Assembly: GCA_932294295.1 (NCBI GenBank)
Contig: OW028579.1
Coordinates: forward strand, 28,469,250 to 28,533,249
Reading direction: 5' to 3'
Origin: Alitta virens
Taxonomy: Eukaryota; Annelida; Polychaeta; Phyllodocida; Nereididae
Length of the DNA stretch: 64,000 bases
Shown: in pieces, positions 56,601 to 64,000 of the stretch
How positions within the stretch are numbered: the stretch's first letter is position 1
How the letters are laid out: every line of letters starts with the position of its first letter
Made by a program: the position numbers and the translations under genes
Notes under the pieces: model-generated
The model's database searches: none
The model's input: only the letters and a program-made list of their open reading frames with translations
Told to the model about the DNA's origin: nothing

Positions 56601-58573
56601 TATGGGCGAATTAGTTCTGATAGAATTTCCTAAGTATTATCTAATTATATGTATTACTCACACAATACAGTTGATATTAAATATAGACGAGATTAAAAAT
56701 AAACTTAAGAATCAGAGGAATATCTTAACGTTTTATTTCATTGTCTAACATTCTTACAATTTGCAGCTTTTCTAACAGGTAAATTCTGATGGATAAAAAG
56801 AATTCAGGTTATGTAGAGGTTTTTCCTACAAAAAATAGCAGATTTATAGATTTCTCTGAAAATAATTTCTTATATCATTCTATGGATCGAGATCTTTCTA
56901 TATTCCAAGCAATTCACATTTTTGAAATCAACATATTTAAATCCTGCTGTGGTGAGGCTTTAAGCTCCCGTCTTTTCTCGCATTTTTAGACGTTTTGAAA
57001 ATTTCATCTACCTTGACTTGGTTATTGCGCAATTGCTCTTTGTGTTTTTATTAAATTTATCATATCAAACAAGCCACTTAACTTTTATGACGTAATCACA
57101 AAGTTCATGTGAAAAAGAAGTTATTTTATTGGTATGATCTAGTAGTAGTGACAATCGCTGTAAGATTGCCAGAAGCAGGGGTCGCAAGAACAAAATATTC
57201 ACAGTTCAACCTCTCAACACAGCTGTTTCTTCCTCCCAAGACAGACAGACAGCCAGACAGACAGCCAAGGAGACAGCCAGCTAGACAGTCAGACAGACAG
57301 ACAGACAGACAGCCAGACAGCTAGAAATAGAGCCAGACAGACAGACAGACAAAGACATTTATTCACACAAAAGTAGATATTATATTAGTGCTGATTAAAA
57401 TGAAATTCACATGCCACTGTTGCAGCACTGTCTGAAAAGCCCAGGATCATTTACAAACCTATGATCAGATGGTTCATTCAATTATGTAATTTTAATCATG
57501 CTGGTATAGCTTCGCCTCACAGGGTTTTCTGTTGCAAATGTTGTTTCAACGGAAAACTACTGTAGAATCAGCATCGGGTCTAATGTAGTGTCTTTGTTAT
57601 TAACAATACCTGAACATGTTTTATAAGGAGTTACAATAAGACTCTGACAATGGTCTTTCATCTCCATTGCAGAGAATGGTTCTTGGATTATGTGACAGTT
57701 CTTAATACAGCCACAGAAAGTTTGGCAAGGTTCCCCTGCTACCAATGGTTGACAACTCAGAACAAATCCATTCTATTAAGAAGGGCAGAAGGTAAACATC
57801 TCTTCTGTGTTAATTTTGCAATTTACAGCAATCATAAAACTAACTCTAGATATGACATAAAAGTGAGTAGACAGCTGCTGAAGTTCTGCTTGTCGATATA
57901 AGATCTTCGTAGAATTTTCCATTTTCTGCCTTTCGTTTTACTTTTTCGCAAAATTTGCAGCTATTCTGGGTCACCAAGAAATGTCAGCATTCTCCTATCT
58001 CCAAAGAAAATACGAACTGGAAGAAAAGAAGAAGATTTACAAATGGGAAAAGATAAAAGGTCTACCAAGCAGAATGGCCGTGAAGAATTATGACAGGTTG
58101 GTGCATAACATAAAACATGTTTATTGCCAAATTAGTTCATGTTTGACAATGTTGACCCATGTAGGTCCAGCGTTAGCAATAGGCCCAACGCTGGCCTGAC
58201 TTGGCAGGGATGCATGTTGATAATGATGAATACATGTCTTGGAAGATATATTGGCTAGTCGCAAAAGACTAATATATCATATTGTATTATATGAAGGAAA
58301 TTATCAGACTGTAAAATTATCATCAAAAATGTTTGGCGAATGTGCCTTTTTTGCGTGTGGTTTATGGTAATACACAAGTTTATATTGGTATTTATTACTG
58401 TCACACCATTTAGCTTGCCCAAAGAAGTGAAATTTTTTCACGAGAAGGAATCAGACCTGAGGGGCAAATATGTCCGAACGCTTGCTAACACAGGAGTTGG
58501 GACGTTGAAGGTCGTTTGGGACACTTGGGACATCTTCAGTGACAATGAAAAACTCCTCACCAGCTTGCTGAAG
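47648..58573 (+). CDS. Catalase-related allene oxide synthase-like / PLAT / lipoxygenase fusion, 3' part missing
   Basis: Related to the coral fusion enzymes in which a lipoxygenase makes a fatty-acid hydroperoxide and a catalase-like heme domain converts it. Coding exons: 47648-47809, 49655-49963, 50870-51033, 51708-51953, 53280-53468, 53882-54360, 56232-56379, 57673-57791, 57961-58096, 58414-58573. All junctions are GT/AG and in phase, giving 704 codons. Residues 1-140 are poorly conserved and acidic. Then YTQEVLEKRL and the catalase-like domain to about 490 (LRHSN, FDLIMHTG, ENLRRAP, LQYRLQIQL, PWYDLAVVTI). PLAT/LH2 spans about 491-600 (TGNVKNAGTDADIYIILTG, DDFEIGETDVFEI). The start of the lipoxygenase domain is 601-704 (FPCYQWL, LPKEVKFF, VWDTWDIFSD). 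Heme residues look altered: no His in the distal loop (around Arg189), His257 for the distal Asn, Glu466 for the Arg four residues before Tyr470. The iron-binding lipoxygenase core was not found. The N-terminal exon (47648) rests on phase and promoter context only. Confidence 0.9.
48030..48170 (+). repeat. Dispersed repeat family R (copy 3)
   Basis: GTACCCGGTGTCTATGCTGG, GGCACATAAAAGGTCCACC and CATCTCATCATTACTTC; lies in the first coding intron of the fusion gene. Confidence 0.7.
48704..48727 (+). repeat. Duplicate of the fusion gene's first coding bases, inside its intron
   Basis: The 24 bases beginning at the start codon (47648) recur exactly at 48704 (ATGGCTGCATATAGGAGTAA and the next four bases). 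Flanks differ. Confidence 0.9.
49984..50072. mobile_element. MITE-like repeat, copy 8
   Basis: CCCAGATGGCATTCCAAGTC left end, 20 bp after a fusion-gene splice donor. The interior has CGATGTCGTAACGACAT; the right terminus is lost. Confidence 0.7.
52140..53045. mobile_element. Nonautonomous element related to the one at 15.8-17.6 kb
   Basis: CTTTTTGATAGTCACATTGAC (about 52217) and, on the minus strand, TAAAAAAGCATAGG...CAACCCTCAGCGAA (about 52972-53012) are both shared with 15850-16130. Sits in a fusion-gene intron. Confidence 0.65.
54641..54755. mobile_element. MITE, near-complete copy 9
   Basis: Left end ACATTCCAAATCG, right end CGATTTGGAATGCTATCTGA, about 115 bp; in a fusion-gene intron. 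Confidence 0.85.
57108..57240 (+). pseudogene. Truncated duplicate of a fusion-gene exon (pseudoexon)
   Basis: Reads KKKLFYWYDLVVVTIAVRLP then EAGVARTKYSQFNLSTQLFL, a diverged copy of residues 413-452 encoded by the exon 53882-54360. It lies two introns downstream of its source with no acceptor or donor at its edges. It runs straight into a CAGA-type simple repeat. A remnant of a partial internal or tandem gene duplication. Confidence 0.88.
57239..57352 (+). repeat. (CAGA)n-rich simple repeat
   Basis: Interrupted ACAG/CCAGACAG units starting at the broken end of the pseudoexon. Confidence 0.95.
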
Positions 58574-58619
58574 GTATGCTAATTTTTCTTTCGAACAGAT
58601 ATATTTTATAACACATGCT

Positions 58620-58800
58620 AGATAAAATACCAAATAACATACCAAATCCGGCCTATGTCGAACCAATATTTGCCAACATCAACATGATTTTACATCAATT
58701 AGTGCCAGTGACAGATCAATGAGTGCCAATGTTGGACAACATTTTGCAAAAATCAGGCTTACATTGGACCAATTATTGCCAGCATTGGACAGCCAAATGC
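58620..58800. repeat. Short CCAAT/ATTGG-rich dispersed repeat
   Basis: Alternating words such as CCAATGTTGGACAAC, TACATTGGACCAAT and CCAGCATTGGACAG, resembling the edges of the 31-bp minisatellite at 11335 and the segment at 58150-58195. Class unknown. Confidence 0.45.
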
Positions 58801-60758
58801 AGATATGGCATGGCATGTTTGCATCCCAAAATTTAGATATCAATTATGTTCTGCAAATATGAAATATCCATAACTTTCAATTGAAGTACTTACATTTTAA
58901 CACAATATTTTGTTTTTTCAATAGGGTAATGGCAAACAGGTATATATATTAATGTATTTTCTGCATGATTTGCATATATACACCTGATCCTTAAGTTTGT
59001 ACAAATTGTTTAACTCACCTATTCCGTGTTTTCATTTATTGGCGACATTGTGTGTGGCAGCTTGTCATATATGCCTAAAACCAGTAACTGCAAACAGTCC
59101 TGGGCTACCTTGCGGAAAAGGTGGTTACACTTGGGGCGAAGAACTAGATTCTGTGATGTTCTTGACACAATGGATTTTATTTGGTCTGGTAGTGATCCCC
59201 TTTTTCCATAAATTTTTTGTTTGTCATAAACAATTATCTGTCTCTCATTGACATGAATTATTCTTACTCCCTGAACTTGAAGCATTAGACAAGCATAACT
59301 GAAGTGTGCAGAGGGCAGACCACTACATTAGTGCCTTTATGATACGCACATCGGGCTATGATATCATATCCTGCTGTGGCTGTGGCTGTGTCTGTGGAGA
59401 GAGCGATCTCGCCACGCTTGACTCTCACTACTAATTGCCCCCTGACAGGTGGCATTTAGGACTAAACGTTATCAGAACCACACGCCCCTTGAGCACTCTC
59501 CGTGTAGATGCCATTGACATAATTAACATAATTTATCTGTTAACATCGCTGGTGTTTTTATTAGTAAAACATTTGAGATGTATAAAGTGTAAATTTTTTT
59601 AATATTTCGGAGTATTACTTAATAGCAAAAAAAGTTATCCTTTTCAGTTAGTACGCCTATAGCTTGAAATACACTTTATTCAGCTCTTCTTCATTGCAAT
59701 TTAATACTGTTATTAGCTGTATGCAACTACTTTATTACTGGAAATTCTCTACCACTAATTCAGTACAGTTCGATAAACATAGGCGTTTCTCTGTGTTAAT
59801 AAAGAATATGGTGCACATTGCAGGGGGTGCTTAATTGAGTCATTATATATCTACCATTTCAGATACCCCCAATAGTCCTTATTCGACCGTGAATGTACAT
59901 TACAATGGTGCCTAGCCCGGTGATCGAATGAATGCCCCATTAGCAATATTCTCAGGGTGCTCAGAGCAAAACTTATGATAAGAATCTGCCCCCGCTACTA
60001 AATGTGATAAGATATACCCCCCAAGGATGTATTAGCACAGACTGAGTATACATTTAGTCCTCATACATCGTACATCAAACTGGCTCAGACAATGAGCCAT
60101 CTCATCGGTCCAGTTATTTCAGTCCTGGGACTCTGATACGGAGTTTGAAGCACCTGATCCTATCTTAATCGAGTGTGCTATCTCGATCTGCGTATGTACT
60201 TTAGTTTAGGTTCACCATACTACATATCTCGATGGAATAGCCAATTTTTAAATGAAATAAAGTCAAGAAGAAAATCTTTCTTTGCAAGTTCGCTGTAAAT
60301 AAATAAAAAACATAGCTTTCAAATCGGAAAAAATTTAATGACAGTACTAGGAACTCAATAATTTTTTTTTTCGTAAGAGCGTGACATGGAAATTATTTAA
60401 ATGAGAAATATATATATATACACATATCATTATAACGTTATAATACAAGTTATGTACAAAAAAAGTTGATAAGCACAGGTTAAATGAAACAGCACCGTAA
60501 ACATTACGATAAAATAATCTGTAAGACTAACATAACAGTGGGTAAGACGCACCTTTCTATGCAGCTAGGCCTAAAAAATGTACAAAACAACAACTATACT
60601 ATGAAATTAAAGACTGTACAGCGATATTCATGAGTATGACATACAAGTGGCAAGACGCTCAACTCGGTATGAAATGTGACATGGTAACATACAAAAGGGT
60701 TATTCGATAAAATAAAAATGCGTTAAAAAAGTAAAACTAAAAACTATGCCTAAGTAAA
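58801..60758. other. No exon or gene found
   Basis: Expected continuation of the lipoxygenase domain is not visible on the plus strand. ORFs around 59019-59285 on both strands do not resemble lipoxygenase and lack splice context. 59870-60230 shows repeated GATA/TATC-like words without family match. This stretch may hold the boundary between the fusion-gene locus and the block that follows. Confidence 0.45.
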
Positions 60759-60759
60759 A

Positions 60760-62182
60760 TCATTGCTGGACGGGTCTATTGTTTCTCAGCCGATGACCGA
60801 TGACATTGGCCACGTCTATCCAGTCGCGCTCCCGGGCAAGGCGCACTCGATACACCCTCGGCTGAGCAGCGTGCTCGCCAGCATGATTTGGCGGTTCCTC
60901 AGCCCTGTCAACACCGCCCTCATCCATCTCAATCACGTCGTAGTGCTCATCCAGGGGGGCATCATCCATGTTAGGTCTGCCATTAGGTTGTTCATACATC
61001 ACTCCATCGTCATCCTCATGTTCAACATCGTCATCATTATCATCATCATTTGCATCAGCAGCAGCATAAACCCTCCAAATGGCCATGAAAAGTCTCACCA
61101 TGCGCAGTTCATTGACATCAGCTGTGGCATAAATACCCCAAACTACCATCAATAGTCTCAGCAGACGACGCGTGGTGGCATATTGCTGTCTGATCGAATC
61201 ACGTTTCTGAAAAAAACAATGTCAGTTAACTCGAGCCTTTGGAATTGTATTAAAGTTGTTCCAGTAAGGTATGCAATAATTCTCTCCAGGGTTCATTTAT
61301 ACTTAAATTAGTCCATCACAGACACTAGCATTTACAACTTTACATCGACATTGCAGACACTGACGTCCAAATTTTTTCATCCGCTGACAAGTGTTCGCTT
61401 AGTTTACTACTACAAAGTGTTCTCAAATCACTTTAACTCGTGTAGCTATAATGAGAAATTGAGTATACCTAGACTTGAAAGGGTGTGGTGCTGGGTGGAG
61501 TACCTCGATCCAATGTGTGAATGTCACAACAAGTCCAGTTGCAACATTTGGCGATCAGGTGTACTGGATACAGCATTAGTGCAAGACATTTCAAACAGCA
61601 GGCAACGGCAAACAGGGGCGGATCATCTGACCTAGCGTGGCTGTTAATACGGGCGTGCAAGTTGACCAAACTCACCAGTATGCAACACGTCATGATCCCT
61701 CCAAAAATACTGCTCAATATCGTCCAGACTATCATTCCAGTGCCATAGGTTTTTAGCGATGACTTCGTTCCTATCAGAGGCTCTTCAACAGCGACTACGT
61801 CATCCTTAGGGTCACTGACAGTCGTCCTAGTCCATGAAGTGACAGTCACGCGCGGCTTTGAAGATCCAAGGTCGTTCGCCAAACAGCGTGCCCATGGAAA
61901 GGTAGAAATCAGTGTCTCACAGAGGTCTGCTGAAAGTCCCATCACAATCACTCTTTCAAATCCCTTCGTATTCGCCATACTTGACATATCGAATTGGTCA
62001 TCGGTCGTTTTAATGGTCAGCTTCTTGCCTGGCCTATGCACTTCAGCGAAGAATGGAGCTGCATCTGCATCTTTGCAGAGTACAAAACCAGAAGATGAGC
62101 AACTACACTGTCCAGTATTGCCACATATCCATGCAGAACATTCCGCCAAGCTCAACAGCAAAACAATCGCGATTTGTCTCAT
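60760..62182 (-). CDS. Unrecognised membrane protein with signal peptide and acidic cytoplasmic tail
   Basis: The first exon (62182-61475) starts MRQIAIVLLLSLAECSA, a clear signal peptide. A Cys-containing ectodomain follows (CGNTGQCSCSSSGFVLC, vaguely like the cap of leucine-rich proteins). Then come a hydrophobic helix (MIVWTILSSIFGGIMTCCILV) and a second, Cys-rich hydrophobic stretch. Read alone it stops at 61469 after 237 residues. If CAA|GTCTAG at 61474 is a donor, it joins in phase to an exon opened by a good acceptor at 61207 (61206-60760), making 384 residues. That exon encodes a doubled segment (LLMVVWGIYATADVN / LFMAIWRVYAAADAN), then an Asp/Glu-rich tail. The donor is weak, so two separate products remain possible. 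I do not recognise the family. Confidence 0.6.
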
Positions 62183-62354
62183 TTTTAACCACCAAAAAAA
62201 GCGTGCAACTCAAAATTACCCTCTGTCTCTCCTTGCAGTGACAACTTATGCAACTGAAGTAGCTACTGCAACTGACCTACCCCTATGCCATGTAGCAGTA
62301 CCCCCCATTGTTCCCCCCTTACTCACGGTGACCCCAATGCCTAACGTTTGAGTG

Positions 62355-62503
62355 TTACGTAATAAAACAAAAGACGGTAAAAGTGACCGGCGTCCTAAGA
62401 CAATGGAAGGAGTATATTAGACGTAGTGTACCCCTGAGTTATACCACATCTGGCCGCGTGGCATCAAGTTGAAAATGTTTAACTTAATACTGGTATTACG
62501 TAA
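62355..62503. promoter_or_regulatory. Divergent intergenic region with two TTACGTAA palindromes
   Basis: TTACGTAA occurs at 62355-62362 and 62496-62503, between the minus-strand gene (start 62182) and the plus-strand TATA promoter (62913). The octamer is a known PAR/C-EBP-type bZIP site; use here is inference. Confidence 0.4.
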
Positions 62504-62650
62504 TAGCTATTTACCCACACAATCAAGTCCAGTTTCAATATCACTATTCATAAACTTAACTGAGCGTCAATTAAAAAATATGGATGTGTGACTTAATTGA
62601 ATTATATATCTACATATCTACATATCTACATATCTACATACCTACATACC

Positions 62651-62654
<4 letters not shown>

Positions 62655-62696
<42 letters not shown>
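62655..62696. repeat. (TA)n microsatellite with a TACATATC run upstream
   Basis: About 20 TA pairs, preceded by five or six CTACATA(T/C) units (62611-62652). The ORFs of Ile-Tyr repeats here are not genes. Confidence 0.98.
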
Positions 62697-62701
<5 letters not shown>

Positions 62702-62912
62702 TTCGAAGTGCAAAATTTTTATTTATTTGCAAATTTAGCGTTAAAAAACGTCAAGCAGACGAAGCGCTTTTGCTCAATTTAAGATTAGTCATAAGCAAAA
62801 AAAGAATGCACTCAAGCCCTTAATGTGGCAATCAACGATGCGATCTGTCACGGGCGGGCTGAGCAGGGGGGGCCGCTGAGGCACTCGCATTGTCCTCCAG
62901 CAAATACGATGG

Positions 62913-62920
62913 TATAAAAA
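62913..62920 (+). promoter_or_regulatory. TATA box of a plus-strand gene
   Basis: TATAAAAA in a GC-rich setting, with an initiator-like CACTCACAGC about 30-35 bp downstream. Confidence 0.72.
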
Positions 62921-62947
62921 GCATGGGTCTGAAGCCGGAGGGCATCT

Positions 62948-64000
62948 CCACTCACAGCCTGATCGCATTAGCATACGCTAAGACCTCAGTACCAGCTACA
63001 ATCGGACAGCCATCACAGAGGCACCTCTAGGAACATCATCAGACTGACTCTCTACGTGTAGTATTTCGTCAGAAAAAAATACAGCCAGGTATGTCACTTT
63101 TCATGTATTTTGGTTTTTTATTGGTTTATGCTATAGTACAAATTTAGAAAAAACACCGCTCGTGTAAAATTTTTAAACTTTTATTTCACGTTTTTTCACA
63201 TACAAATGGTAATACATACATAAAAGACGACATATATATATTTACACATTTGGTGTACATTTTCAATACTAACACCTACACATATATGACAATGCCGTAA
63301 ATACATCAAAATTTAATATAGAAGTAAAATCGATAGGTGTAATTCATTTCCTTTATTTCACTTTTTTTCACATGCAGACAGTAATACAGTCATAAAAGAG
63401 GTCATACATATATATATTTATTTGTGAATTTCGTGTTCATTTTCAATACCAGCAACTGAGCATATGTGACAATGTTGTAAATACCGCAAATTTTAATATA
63501 GAAGTAAAATCGACCGTCATAATTTTTTTTTTTTTTAAACATGGAGTATTTAACACCGAAATTAGCCCGTTGTTTCACTCGATTGTGTGTATCCGTTAGC
63601 TACGCCGTATAGCATTAAACATTGACTTTTCACATCAGGTATTTCGTATAGCATATTCAAAACACTAGAGGGGCTATATTTCCTACTTCGGTAATATACA
63701 TATATCAATACATAGTAACCGCAATTAGTAGCAGCTAAATACCTAGAATACGTTACACAATGTCTAAATTTTGATATAAAAGTCATCATTTCTCCTTTGT
63801 AGGTGCCCTCGCCCATCGAATCGAAAATCTCGATCAAGTTGGATTCTCCATTCAGCGACGTCGTCCGTACACCGTCAACATCAAGACCAACAGCAGCAGC
63901 ATCAGCAGTGACAAAGACACCACAGCCACCACCACCACCACCACCACCACCACCGCCACTGCCACCTCCACCGCCGTCACAACCATGAACAGTGAGGACC
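62948..64000 (+). CDS. 5' end of an unidentified gene, cut by the window edge
   Basis: Noncoding exon 1 (about 62948-63088) ends CAGCCAG|GTATGT. The intron (63089-63802) ends TTTCTCCTTTGTAG. Exon 2 starts at 63803. Its GGT GCC CTC frame is open through a (ACC)n Thr-coding tract to the edge, and contains ATG at 63985 (MNSED...), the first good start. The competing polyproline frame begins with GTG and stops, so it is not favoured. Only a few codons are visible; family unknown. Confidence 0.4.
63190..63530 (+). repeat. 172-bp tandem duplication in the 5' UTR intron
   Basis: Two diverged units. TTTTTTCACAT, CATATATATATTTA, TTCATTTTCAATAC-like and AATATAGAAGTAAAATCGA all recur with a spacing of about 172 bp. 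Confidence 0.88.

Noticed and set aside
59019..59285. Overlapping ORFs on both strands as possible continuation of the lipoxygenase or a small gene
   Set aside because: No lipoxygenase motif, no in-phase acceptor/donor pair, and neither strand resembles a known family.
61839..62351. 170-residue plus-strand ORF
   Set aside because: Antisense shadow of the signal-peptide membrane protein on the minus strand.
62584..62823. ORFs with Ile-Tyr repeats
   Set aside because: They read through a (TA)n microsatellite and TACATATC units.
63803..63988. Polyproline ORF at the window edge
   Set aside because: Begins at GTG on an exon border and stops within the ACC/CCA tract; the alternative frame stays open and includes a true ATG.

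Overview
This is an AT-rich animal (metazoan) genomic window. Genes are split by GT-AG introns, and the DNA between them is full of decayed LINEs, tRNA-derived SINEs, MITE-like inverted-repeat elements and minisatellites. The gene set (secreted type-3 copper tyrosinase, a catalase-related allene oxide synthase-like/lipoxygenase fusion, a GPI-type flavin amine oxidase, a rhodopsin-class GPCR) suggests a marine invertebrate. The phylum cannot be fixed from the sequence alone; lophotrochozoan, hemichordate and cnidarian all remain possible.

Layout. 0-7.6 kb: intergenic DNA with a decayed minus-strand LINE (32-1334), two SINEs and a plus-strand LINE 3' end (7052-7540). 7.87-15.33 kb: flavin amine oxidase, nine coding exons that splice in frame to 528 codons, plus strand. 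15.8-32 kb: gene desert with inverted-repeat elements, LINE copies at 19.0-20.6 and 30.8-31.3 kb, a 788-bp TIR element (23221-24008), an orphan TATA promoter with a short first exon (25177-25292) and a 2.3-kb element with inverted ends and octamer-motif arrays. 33.05-34.98 kb: intronless coding exon of a GPCR with a very long repetitive third cytoplasmic loop. 37.08-40.80 kb: tyrosinase with TATA box, noncoding first exon and six coding exons (476 codons). 40.9-47.1 kb: repeats only. 47.1-58.57 kb: catalase-like/PLAT/lipoxygenase fusion gene; ten in-frame exons encode the first 704 residues, then the rest of the lipoxygenase domain is not found. 60.7-64 kb: a compositionally different block with a minus-strand membrane-protein gene of unknown family and a divergent plus-strand TATA promoter, noncoding exon and probable start codon at the window edge.

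A shared architecture recurs: TATA box, short untranslated exon 1, intron, start codon in exon 2 (tyrosinase, fusion gene, and probably the 25.2-kb and 62.9-kb promoters). Three of the four identified genes encode oxidoreductases, but nothing in the sequence shows that they act together. The main oddities are the fusion protein, whose heme-pocket residues appear replaced; its missing 3' half; duplicated pieces of its own exons in its introns; duplicated splice donors in the amine oxidase; and a MITE family with about nine copies, one of which seems to have seeded a minisatellite.
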